This document shows positions 10,690-21,792 of a stretch of DNA of 64,000 nucleotides, in pieces (position 1 is the stretch's first letter; every line of letters begins with the position of its first letter). This DNA is from Tetmemena sp. SeJ-2015. Taxonomy: Eukaryota; Ciliophora; Spirotrichea; Sporadotrichida; Oxytrichidae. Below the pieces are notes generated by a model, which saw only the letters and a program-made list of their open reading frames with translations, searched no databases and was not told the origin of the DNA. The translations under genes were made by a program, and so were the position numbers. The stretch spans positions 186,001 to 250,000 of the forward strand of contig JAJKFJ010021811.1 of NCBI GenBank assembly GCA_027382625.1. Direction: 5' to 3'.

Positions 10690-12519
10690 TCAATACTTGA
10701 TGTATTATTTAATGATCTACTTCTCCTGGCTTTTAATCCTTGCATCCATATTTTTCGCCATGAGCATCTTCTGCTGCTTCTTCATTTTTAGTTTCTTGAG
10801 CTCTATCTCATCCTTCCTCTTGAAAAGTCTCTCAAGAAAGGGATTGTTTTAGAACATTTACTGACGCTCAAGCAGCCAATGATCTCCACCATTCTTTACT
10901 CTCTCTAAACTTTCTGAGAATAGACCGGCTGTCTTTGACTTAAGAGATGTCTTATTTTGGCTATGATGCCTTATAACTGAATTGGCAGTTGAGATAGTCT
11001 TTGAGCCAGGGCTGGAATAGTTCTGTAGGACTGTAGCCCGAGGTGAGATGGTAGAAGAAGCGTTCAATAAGTTCTTTTAGAGTAAAGAAGGATCTTGAAA
11101 ATTTCCATAGCCACTCGAGAGTGCATGAGGATCTGGGAATTGATAAATAGACTTTATTCTTGGTGAACACGCTGTGATGGAATTCTTAGTTTAATAGTTA
11201 TTCTGCAAAGAGGAGTCATTGAAAATTTTCTGAGTATTAATTGAATGGAAGTTCATGGCTTCAGATAAGCCAAACTCATTACTTTGGAAGTTCTGGTCAT
11301 CCTAGATTTCTAAGTTTCGATCTCTCTTTGGCGAAGAACTCATGAAGTTGCCTATATTCGCGCTTTCCTTTAGCTTTAAAGTTGAATAGTTAGAGATAAA
11401 AAAATATGCGAGTTTAATTAAAAACGATGGCTTGTTGATCATGTCTGCTTTGCAAAATTTCCCTATAGCTTTAGATCCTTACCTTCTTGAATTTCCCTGA
11501 GTCACCATATAAACCACTGGCGCTCATCATACTTTCCTCGTCTCTTTCTCTTACACTTTAACAGTTAAAAATTCAAAGCAATTTTAAATTATGAAGGCTT
11601 ACTTCTATCATTGAACTAGCCAGATTAATTGACCGACTTGAAAGTGCTGTTCATAAGCACAGGTCTTTTGAGAATTAAAATTGGGCTGCTCGAGCCAAGT
11701 GATTTTTCAGGAGTTTAATTGTAATTTTGAAACTGTTCTGTAAATTAAAGAGTGGAGATGCTGCTTGTATCTAACATTTTGCGCCCAATACTTGATTAAT
11801 CTTACAACACTTTCATAGGCTTCCGAGGACTGATTGATTCAAAAGCAAATGAGCTTCCTGTATTTTACTTTATTGGTAAACAAAAAACTCTGTATGAATA
11901 TTTTAAACTAACACTGCTGCTTTTATCGGTCCCTCTTTGTAATACCTGAAGAGATTCTTTATCATATCTTTCTAAGGAAGCCTAGATTGAATGTCAGTTT
12001 AGCCAGACTTCAAAAAGCTGGTGGGAGTATCATTATAGTTCTGCATGATCTGCATGTCATTTTACCTTCTTGGCGATATTTTTCTTTGAGAAATGCTCAC
12101 TGCTTTCTTGGTTATTTCAGGTAAGTTTTGTCTCAAACTTTTAATTGCAAAATGAAATTTTAACTTTACTGCTGCAATTGAAAATTAGACTAAGTCTGCT
12201 TTTCTTTTGTGGAAGCACTTTAATTTGCCAGTGCTCTATGGGTGAGCATCTGCCCTATTCGAGGGCTCAATAACATTCCTCTTTTGTGATTTCTCTGTCC
12301 TAATTATCTGCCTCCTTGGTCACACTTTATCATCCTTCCGCTATCATTTAAAAGGAAGTATTGATTCTAGTCTTCAGAGTACCAAATTTAGGAAGTGCGC
12401 GAGAGCTAGTCCGCAGATTAGTTGAGAGAGCTCTCAATCGTAAAAGCCTGCTGCTTCTATTTCAGAGCTGATAAAGACTTCAAGTTTTTAGAGTCGTAAT
12501 TTGCATAATTAGACTTCAT
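10690..12519 (-). CDS. Unrecognised Ser/Gln/Asn-rich protein with basic coiled-coil C-terminus
   Basis: Starts MKSNYANYDSKNLKSLSALK and ends with Lys/Gln-rich FKRKDEIELKKLKMKKQQ ... IIKQYIKY and TGA. The central part is Ser-rich with SP/TP sites (SISPRKPM, TPEKSLGSSSP, SSSPKRDRN, SPRATVLQNYSSPGS), typical of disordered proteins under phospho-control. Two introns are readable: GTAAAGTT..AAAAG and GTAAGG..TTTAAAG. One IES candidate lies between KAA and GSSF, and another break lies near 11600. No domain recognised; the basic coiled end could bind nucleic acid or cytoskeleton, but that is only a guess. Confidence 0.6.
11861..11916 (-). other. IES candidate, pointer CAG
   Basis: A 56-nt insert with repeat CTG on the plus strand (11858-11860, 11914-11916). 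Excision joins EGPIKAA to GSSFAFESISPRKP. The GTTAGT..ACAG pair inside leads to TGA, so an intron is less likely. Confidence 0.6.
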
Positions 12520-12728
12520 TTCTCGATTTTATTTCTATAATTTTAGTTTACCAGAATAAGAGTCTCCTCATATAATTTAAAATTTTTGATTGATAAATTA
12601 CATCGTCATTTATTTAAAAATATCTTCCCTATTTTATATTTTAAGATATAAGAATAATCTGAAGTCAAATTTAGGTTTATAACTATTCTTTAATTAAGGA
12701 TATAGTAATATTTGAAAATTAGTCACAA

Positions 12729-13032
12729 ATGGGAAATCAGCCAGAGCCATACTAGCGAAATAGCCCCAGAGGCGCAGGCACTTATTGCGAAAGGCACACT
12801 CACAACTACTTCATGTGGTGTAAGTACTGTGGAGATGAAGACGAAGCATTTAAGAGGTACGCTTAGGAGAAAGAGCAGCAACAAAGAGATTGGAGAGGAA
12901 CTGAGGATAGAGAAAGAAAGGAGGAAAGAAGAAGAGAGGAGAAGGAGTGAGAGAAATAGACAATAACAGAGATAGTAAAGGAACAGATGGGATGATGATG
13001 ACGATGATTTTATGCCAAGCAATTTAAGATGA
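12729..13032 (+). CDS. Small protein with CxxH/CxxC zinc-ribbon-like motif
   Basis: Starts MGNQPEPYQRNSPRGAGTY and then CERHTHNYFMWCKYCGDED, a compact set of Cys/His residues that could bind one zinc ion. A highly charged helix follows (EREREERRREEKE-like). The opened frame meets TGA near 12952; one frame change in the purine-rich tract restores NRQQQRQQRNRWDDDDDDF and MPSNLR with TGA at 13030. About 100 aa. No family recognised. The opposite-strand ORF here is a shadow. Confidence 0.5.
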
Positions 13033-13634
13033 ACAGCAAATCCCTTATTAGATTTAAAAATACATTAAGATTTCGTATTTCTTATTTCTTACCAAATTTT
13101 CAGAATAAATAATTCTTTCTCCTTTCAATCTTAAATCAATTTTTTTACTTGAAGTTTTTGCAGGAATTCAAAAATATGACCAGAAAATAAGTATGAAGGA
13201 TGTTAATTCAACAGATTTGTTAAATAATTTCTTCACTCTAATGGTTTAAATAAAAGCCGGCCATATTTCTAGGAAAGAATTGATAAAATTTATATTCAGT
13301 AATGGGTTAAATCTCCAGAAAAAACCCTATTCATTTCTAATATTGAGGGGGAAAATTTGGTTTAAAGACAATGTAAAATATATATCTTTCTTCCTTTTTT
13401 GTTTACAATAGAGAAGGTGCTTTATCATATTCCTTAACCATTTTATTTCTCTTTTATTTCCTTTGTTGATGACTCTCCACCGAGATTTTGAAACAAGAAT
13501 TCAACTAAATCGTGAGTCAACCCAAATTATTATTTTTTAAAAAATAACTTTTCAAATCTGACTTAATCACTTCGATTTTATGAAAGCTAAAATTAATTTT
13601 ATTCTTTTATGTAAGAAATTAAAAACGTATCTCA
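13033..13634. other. AT-rich intergenic region
   Basis: Between the 3' end of the small zinc-ribbon gene and the 3' end of the long minus-strand gene. Strongly AT-rich with T- and A-runs; no sustained open frame with UAR as Gln on either strand. I see no repeat or RNA gene in it. Confidence 0.5.
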
Positions 13635-16600
13635 TCAGTATCTTAATTCTTAAATGGAACCAAGTGGCTATGATCTAGTAACCATTTGATTGGCATGAGG
13701 AGGCCTTCCTCTTATTTATCTCACAGCCTATGGTAATTCTAAATAGCTGCCGGATTTTAATTCCTTGACCTTCTTGATTTGTGCATTGAGAACTTTATTC
13801 TTTAACTGTTCCTCTATCAGTTATCTTCGTCTCTATATTATCCTGTCTATGATTCACAGTCTAAGAACAAATATAAAGCACAAAGTTCATTTTCTAAGTC
13901 TACTTCTGCTGCCATATATTTTGTAGAGTATGGATAATTGAGTTGGCTCCTTGCTTGTACAAATCGAAGAGAGTGAAAGTTTCATATATGTTCATGGATA
14001 CGTGATTCATGTCTGCATTTAACTGCACCAGTCCCTCTACTTCACTATCTCCACTGAATTTGATGCTCTCCACGTTTATTTGTATTCTTGAATTTAGATT
14101 TGAGATAATGGGCACTTCATGTGTGAGTTGTCTTTATTTGCCCTTGGTCTTGGGTTATTCATCCACGAAATCAATCTCACCTATCTTTAAATAAGAAAAG
14201 TGAAGAAATAAATAATTCAGACTATCTTTTCCTGTCCTTCCTCATGATTTTTATGTGAGAATTTATTTTCACTTTTGTTAAGGATTTGAAGCCCCTTCAT
14301 TTTTCTTTTAGATTGTTTAGATTTGGGCCTGGACTTATAATAATAAACAAGGAAAATTTTTTATCTTAATAAAAAATAACTTTGATTTCTTGGAGTGGTT
14401 CTTAGCTGTCCCATCTGGAATGACAAGACTCGCTTGCTTCTCTTGATGGTCTGTCTTATATACTCATTCATTAACTTTAAAAGTAATAAATAATTATTTG
14501 ATGCTCATCACAATCTTAGAGATGATCTGGTCTCTGAACTCAGATTTAGACCTTTGTGGATTATATTGGTGCTGCTCAAGCTAAGAGCGCCTTCAGCTAC
14601 GGGCTGCAGTTATTCTGAGATGACAAGCATGTTATGTTCCATGTCCTAGTTGCCTAAAATTTCGTCATCTAAAAACTTCATCTTCTTCTCTATGCTATCG
14701 AACAAATCCTTAATCAAAACTAATACTATATTCAATTATCCCCATTGGTTGAAGTAGTTTTCGGGTATGGCTGCTTGTTTTAGTCCAACATGGCTAGTCT
14801 TTAATTATCAGGGTTAAGGAATTCGCTTGAGAGTATAAAAAATTAATCTCAAAAGAAGAGAGAAGTTAAACTTAACAGCTAAATATCTCCTAAATGAAAA
14901 AAGCAAAGTGATTTATTCACTGAGATGAGACTGTTTTGGTTGTCGTAAACTCAAAATAATCGTATTTATTAAGAAGTTTAGACATCAAGGTTTAATGAGG
15001 AATGTTGTAATGCTGGACAGGAGGTTAGGAAATTGAGTTCCTATTCTGAATAGCTTATGAAACTTTTTAAGGAAGTGATTCCAAGTGGCCGAAGTTGCAG
15101 TCACTTGTAAATAATTAACTGTATTCCTGACTGGCAGCTTTATCTAAGAGCCATTGCTCATAGTCAGTGGATCTCTATTATAAAAATGAAAAGTTCTATT
15201 TTGCGACAATTAAGACTTTATCTTTGAGAGACCTTTGACTTTCTCTAAAGTGCTTTTAGAAGCAAATTTCTCTGAGATATCTTGCTAAAGTGAAGAACTT
15301 CCCATTAGACTTTCATCCTTGTCGAAATGAGATACTCTGAATTTGCAAACTCACCTGTTTGCTAATTCCTTGTCAGTGAGTTGTTTTTAATAAAGATAAA
15401 TTAGCTAATAGAAAATATTCTAAGTTTTAGAGAAGGTAGTATGATGGACGGATATAGATTTGGAGGAGTTAGAATTCTGTTTCATAGAACTAATTCTCTT
15501 CTTTCTTGATAGAAAATTAACACATCCTTTAATTCAATAACTTATCTTGTCCTTTTTTTGAAACAGACAACTGCTCTTCTGATGGTCTGAAACTAACTGA
15601 GTTCTCCTGAATATTCATGATGGCTTCCTCCACCCCGGAATTGTTCTTCTTTTGAGATTCTTCTCTCCTTCTGGGTGGTAGTAGTGCATTTTTACTCTTC
15701 TGTGTTGCCAACTCAGCTGCACCTTCCTTTTTCTCTTCCTCCTTTACATTTTATAACCCCTTTTCCATTTCAAGTTCCATTCTGCGTTCAGTCTCCGATT
15801 GAACTCTAATAGAGATGATATTATTCTTATTCTGGTTATTGTGGAGCAGCAGTAGCTTGCCAGTGAGTTCTGATTTGTGAGTTTAGGTGGGACGAATCCA
15901 GACAGCTGGTTCTTAGTAGTTATAGTGGTGTTTATGAATAGACTGTCCGTGGAGGGCTTTTTGAAAGGCGACGAGATCTTATTATCTGAGGATTTCACTT
16001 GAAAAATAAAAAAGTAGAAGGTTTGAGTTCATGGTGCTGCTCTGCATAGGCACTCGCAAAGTATTGGTCTGATTCTTAGTAGAGGCGGGAGAGTCTGTTC
16101 TCTGCCTGCTGTCTCTTTTCACCATCAGAGGTGAAAGGGTGTTATTAACAAAGTAAATAACATGGAAAAGATAAGCTTTCAAAAAGGCAGATTTTAATAA
16201 GGGCAATATTATAATTGATTCCCCGGTTAACATTAATAATTTAAGGAGGTAATTATTTGTATAATTTTGACTAAAGAATAGTGTCAATGTACATGTTCAA
16301 ATTATTGGGTTTAAGCAAAGTCTGCGAGTGAGGGAGTGGCTCAATATAGAACTGATTAAGCTTCTCCTTGTTCAATGAATAGTGATGTTATAGCTCCTCT
16401 CCATCCACTTGTTTACTATTCCTTGACTCCTCATTAAAGAGCGGGTATTTTTCACTGAGATGGAGAGTTGGAGTCCTCGACTAAGAGTTTGAGTGCCTGC
16501 TTTGGTTTAGATTAATTGATGATCCCTATCTCTTGTCATTGTAATCGGTGGACTTGTCAGCCTGAAGCATTGATCCCTTCCTGCTTATTGCTCTGCTATC

Positions 16601-19600
16601 AAAATGAACACACACACACAAACACTTATTAAGTATGCTAGTGTTCATAGAAGAAGAGAGAATCTTTCGTTGATACTTGGGCTGCATAGTAGAGTTTTTA
16701 GTCACATCTTGGTCTCGCGTAAGTTCCTTAAGATAGGGAAATTCTGAAACAAATCAAGAGAAGTTCAATTCTTACACTGGTATAGCTCCTCTAAATCAAG
16801 GCCTTTGAAAGCAGATTTAAGAATCTTCTCCACATAATTCAGCTTCTTGCCTCTCTGATTTATATTAATTATATTCTCCTAAGGCAAGTCTGGAATAGCC
16901 AGAGCTATGCTTTTTAAGTCATCTTCTTTGGAGAATTTAGAGAGTCTCTGCATCATAATAGACCTAGATCGTAGATTTAATCCTTAATTTAAGTGTACTT
17001 ACTTTCTAGGTTGTCTTTTGGGAAGGGGGTTTTCATTTTCTAGATCGATCTTATTAGTGATAAGAGTCTGCTGAGAGAGATTCATTTCATCAAGACCACT
17101 ATTGAACCTGTCACTGGGCTGCAACTTATGAGGAGCTGATCTATCTCTCTAGTTCTGACTTCTACTATCTGCCTAAGGATCCAGGGTATCTGATAACTGG
17201 CTTCCCTAACCGCCTTGATTTATTAAAAATTGAAAATAGTATTTGAGCTAGACTTTGCTCTTAAGCCTTTCTTGAAGTTGTTAAATGAGGGTTTCCTGAA
17301 TCTAAAAATAAAGATGCAAACTTCGAATTATCTAGGCTTTCTTTCCTTGGCTTAGGATGCACTCATTTTAGGAAGCTGAAGATTGCTGCCGCTTGACTCT
17401 CCAAATACTGAGGACGCTTTGACATCGTTATTGAATAAGTTCATGTTGGAAATACTCTTGCTGAACAGAACCTTAGAGATGTTGTTCTTAATATTTGTAA
17501 CAGCTCTGCTCAGGCTTCCTCCAGATCTTGGAGTTAAGCCGGCAGCTTGATTTTCAACATAGGCTGATCTTGCCTTGTTGGCAAGAGCGTTTTGAAAATA
17601 AGCTTGCCTTTTTTTATTCGCCTCCTCCTTCTTCTTTCTCCAGATCTTCAGATTCTACTTAATCTTCGCTTTTTTATTGGCCATGAAGATGAGGTTTGCA
17701 AAGTGCTCTCGCTTCTTCTTGGCCATAAAAACCATTTTCATAAAGTTAATTTCTTGGTTCTCCATATACTTGTCAAGCATTTGCTCCACTCTAAGCACCA
17801 TCATTTTAACATGAGTGGCTGCAATTGCCTTTCCATCTCGAGGTAACTCAAAGGTTTAAGCATATAGGTATTTACTTACGTTCAAGAGTGCATCTTGGTC
17901 ACCAAACATGTCACCAGCTTGGAACTTAGTATACGGATAACCCTTATCAGTGTACATTCTTAAAAATTCGGTAATAAGAATTAAAGAGGAAGATTATTAG
18001 ATCTGATCTGCCCATTTATCAAGAAGAAAACTAAGAAAATAAGTTAAGGGAAATATCATCAATTCATTTCTTACTGTCTTCTGCGTGATCTCCCTTCCAG
18101 TAGAGTACATCTCCTTTAGCAAGCTTGACTTAACGTAAGAGTGGGAGAATCTTCCATTGGAAGTCTGGATCCTGGATGTCCTCTCTGAAGAATTTAACTT
18201 TCTCTATGATCTCTCCGTAGGTGTTGCTCAGCACCTCATCCCTCAAAGAAGGAGGGAGCATTTTTATAAGCTAGCTCTCTTCGTCTTGATTGTGCATGGC
18301 TTGAAAATTGTTCTCCATGAAATTCTTTATCTTGGCTGAGAGTACTTATGGGATTTCATTCTTCAAAAATCACACAAGACATCTTAATGAGAAATTAATT
18401 TTGCAATAGCTTGTTTAGCTAGCGTGATAAGACTTTTGATTTTCTGTTGGAGAGTTGCTTGCTCTTCTATATTGCCTGATATGATTGAGGAGAAGTTTCC
18501 TATAATGAAAGAGTAGAAGCCCACTCCGAAGATCATCCAAATAAGGCAAGACCCATCTCCACAGGCGTTACTGCGGGCAAGTCTCCATAGCCACCGTAAT
18601 AACTGTCTAGGTCGACCAATAATAACATGGATTATAATTAGCAACTTTAATAAAGAGATCTCAAGTACTGGAAAGCGTCATCAGCGTCCTCAAGCTAGTA
18701 TCTCCCGATCCAAGTATCAGGATCGTGATCATAGACCTTCGAAGAGAGAAACCAAAAGCACCCAAACAGGTGAGTCAAGATCAGAGCTGAGATCATACCT
18801 TGCACCAATCTCACAATTGCGAAGTTCATTTTCAGAACGTTCATAAACCGCTTGTACTTCAAGTTGTCTTCCAAGAATAAACAAGGCAATATAAAGTAAA
18901 AACTATTCAAGAATGTGAGGGACTCTAAGATGTTCATGATCTTCAAAGAGCGATAAGTTTTGGCAGTCTGAGCAGCCTGATCAACTTTTGGTAAACTGTT
19001 CCTCCCACAGTTACATACTGAGATGGGAAACAAGCTATGCAATCCAAAAGAAACCAGCCTCTTATATAATTGACCGCTATCTTCTTTAGTTTGAAGTGAT
19101 AGACGCCGAACTTATCTTCAAAAGCTGTGAAGAAGTTTATTATGATGTCCACCATGAAAAGTACGTCCACTATCCACTCCACAATTGCTTAGTTTGTGCT
19201 AGTCTCATCAATGTAAGCTATTCTTTTAAACTTTAAACCTGACAAATTATAATTCTGTAAGGCATATAAGTAGCAGTATAAACGAGCAGATTGATATTGA
19301 TGATATGCCATATGTTCTTTATCTTGCTATTCGCAGTAAGCACATAAACTGGTATCTTATCCAGGTTTTGTATTTCCTCAAGATTCTTTGAAACTCCAAA
19401 CAAGTATGTATCTTATAATAATTTTATTTTAGACTTTTTATATTAGTAAAGTAAATCTTTCTTGCCAAATCATTGAAGAAGTTTATGACCCGAGCTCCTG
19501 CTTTAGCCTTTACGAAGGCCTTATTCCAAAGATTGATCATATGCTCTTGCTTCTCCTCAAGGTCCATGATGTTGAAATAAGAATGATTCTCCTTACAGTC

Positions 19601-21381
19601 ATCGCTGCTGATGCTGCCATCAAGATCCTATAATGAAATTTATCATAATCTTCTCAAAGGTATTTCCATACCTTCGTCTGTTTCTAATTCATCTCCTTCT
19701 CCAGCTGCGCCTTTTTCTTGTTTCTCTTCTTTTATTCATAGTCCTTGAGTAGCACATCTTTCAGCTCTTGGATGGTCATCTCCTTGTCAATTATTATGTC
19801 TAGCTTCAACCTAGATATCATGACTGTCTTCGCCCTCTCAAGTTTCTTCTTCTTCTTTTCTACATTTACAATCTAAATGTGGTTTGCGAATTTGGTGACT
19901 TACCCTAATCCTTGGAGCTGATGTTGATAGACTGCTGGCTAAAGTACTTGCTCTTAGCAGCTGAGCGCATTATTTCAGCGAGGGACTTGTTTCGCTTTAG
20001 AGCTTGCTGCTGTCTAGCCATGGAGATGAGTGTGTCATTTATGTTGAAGACTTGGACCTGCCTCTTGATGTTTGAGACGCTTGAAGTGTCCTATTACTCT
20101 CCCCTGTTTGGGGAATACCCTGACACCATGGATGAACCTGCATTCCTGAAGATGATTTATCATATCGTGATTTGATGCCCTCCATGCTTGCTGTGCGAAA
20201 TCGTATTCACAAATAGAGAATATTCATAGAGTATTTTGATGCTTTAGGGATTTATTATCCCCCAGGAGTTCAAAATAGCTGGAGGCACTTTTCTTCTCTC
20301 TGAAGTTTTTATCCTCTTCATTCAACTTAAATTTAGAAAAAGATTGTCAAATTTTGAGGATTCTTTCTTGCATTTTACGCCCTCTTTCAGTTTGCTAGGG
20401 TTCATCTTCCTCTCCAGTAATTTAAATCTGTAATTAAATTAGATAGTTAATTTCCTTTAGCTTTTGCCTCTTTTTACATCTGTAGTGGATCTCATGAGTC
20501 CAAGTTAGTTATTAGTTTTAGATCTTCCCACCAATAGATTTAATAACCGCTGAATTACGTTACTAAAAATTATCTGCATATGACTTATTAGAGATCCCTT
20601 TGAAAAGCTTTTGCTTTGCTCTTCCCATTGTGGGTGGTAAGAGAGTGTTTTGTTACTATATTTAGCCAGTAAGAAGGGATTGAGAGGGTTGCTGCCGACG
20701 CTATTCATTCGATTTCCAATCTCAGACTACGGATTAGACTTCTGCTGCTGCATTTTGAAAGCTGAATCCGCAAACGAATGATACTTCTGCTGGTTAGGGG
20801 TGTTGTGGTCAGTGCCTGTCATATTTTAGATGTTGAGATTTTGAATGTTGAATTGGAAAATACTGTTTTGATTGCCTGTGGTGTAGGGCGTAGAGCCGAT
20901 TGACCCTCCTTGAAAGGGATTGCTTTCGTTCTAATTCCCCCTCAGTTTGGAACTTGTGAGGCCTCCTTAATTTATATCGTTCTAGTTGAAGGCGAAATAG
21001 CCACTTAGGGTTTACATAGTGTCTGAGACTCTCTCGAAACCGCCTCCACTAGTCCCACTGTATCACGGTTACTGCCCTTAGGCTCTAGCTTCTCTTCCGC
21101 TGTTGAACTATTTATTCTTATCAAAGATGCTTTCAATCGACAGTAAAAATATACTCACCTAAAATATACTTTGAAACAATCGTCTCTTTTTAATCCTCAT
21201 TCTATTCCACGTTATTATCAAGCACTATATTTATTCTTGAGTTCAACGATTGACCTTAACCCTTTGGCATTTTCTAGGCTTATTAATTTGAAGAAGCCTA
21301 CATTTTCTGATTGGGACTATTGCGGGCTTGCAAGTTCCCCTTCAGCGCCTCCCCTTTTTTCTTTTACGCCTGCTGATTCAT
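13635..21381 (-). CDS. Cyclic-nucleotide-gated-type potassium channel with very long C-terminal tail (possibly two genes)
   Basis: The N-terminus from MNQQAQKKKGEALKGNLQAR is Gln/Asn/Gly-rich. The channel core follows: DVLFMVDIIINFFTAFEDKF (S2), GWFLLDCIACFPSQY (S3), KLIRLLRLPKL (S4-like), RLVQGMISALILTHLFGCFW (S5), pore WSTQTVITV-GYGDLPAVTP, S6 IWMIFGVGFYSFIIGNF, then a cNMP-binding fold (KFQAGDMFGDQDALLN; DGKAIAATHVKMMVLRVEQM). GYGD marks K+ selectivity. The tail is a Lys/Arg coiled coil and a long Ser/Gln-rich region, continuing to SGSYLELPQAVRQ and LGSIQELRY with TGA. Several GT..AG introns occur, one about 20 nt. Two homopolymer base losses break the pore and S6 frames. No clear intergenic gap separates tail and channel, but two adjacent genes remain possible. 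Likely role: membrane-potential or cAMP/cGMP-linked control of ciliary behaviour. Confidence 0.65.
14189..14229 (-). other. IES candidate, pointer AAAGATAG
   Basis: An 8-bp direct repeat (CTATCTTT on the plus strand at 14181-14188 and 14222-14229) flanks a 41-nt AT-rich insert that brings in TGA. Excision gives HEEGQEKIGEIDFVDEQPKT in one frame, in the tail of the channel gene. Confidence 0.82.
16590..16632 (-). repeat. (GT)n tract, probably inside a short intron
   Basis: A run of alternating CA/TG bases lies in the channel tail gene. On the coding strand it forms GTGTTTGTGTGTGTG..GATAG, a 30-nt GT..AG unit whose removal keeps the frame (ILNK/RAISRKGSM). Read as coding it would give Cys-Leu-Cys-Val-Cys-Val, unlike its surroundings. 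Confidence 0.5.
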
Positions 21382-21792
21382 TTTTCAATTAATTTCTCAT
21401 TTATTCAAGCTTTTATTCATCATCATAATTCATAAATTGCGATTGACTCTTATTATATACTCTAGAAGTCTGCAATTAAATTGGTCAAGTCTGGGATGTC
21501 AAAAGGAGTGGGAGCTTTGGGCACTCTCTCTGAGCTGCTATCTTCACTATCATCATATGGATAGTTTCCTCTTTGCTATCTGCTCATCTGTCGATTATTA
21601 TTGTGGTCAAATTAAATTAGCAAACCTTCAAATCCTCGCTTATAAATGTCTGCTTTTCAGTATTTACTTATTATTATTTTATCTGCTGTATACAAAAAAC
21701 TTAAGTATTACAAACTAATTCCAATTTAAAACTCAAGTTAAGGAAGGGATGGATTCACAAGGGGAGCCGAAAGAGAAATCCTAGGGGATATC
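21382..21792. other. Divergent intergenic region
   Basis: Lies between the 5' ends of the channel gene (-) and the coiled-coil gene (+), so both promoters should be here. AT-rich with T-runs; no convincing coding frame once UAR is read as Gln. No motif can be named with confidence. Confidence 0.5.

Noticed and set aside
16003..16026. 24-nt insert with TCAA repeats in the channel tail
   Set aside because: In frame, without stop, and with no paralogue to compare; a 4-bp repeat alone is not enough to call an IES.
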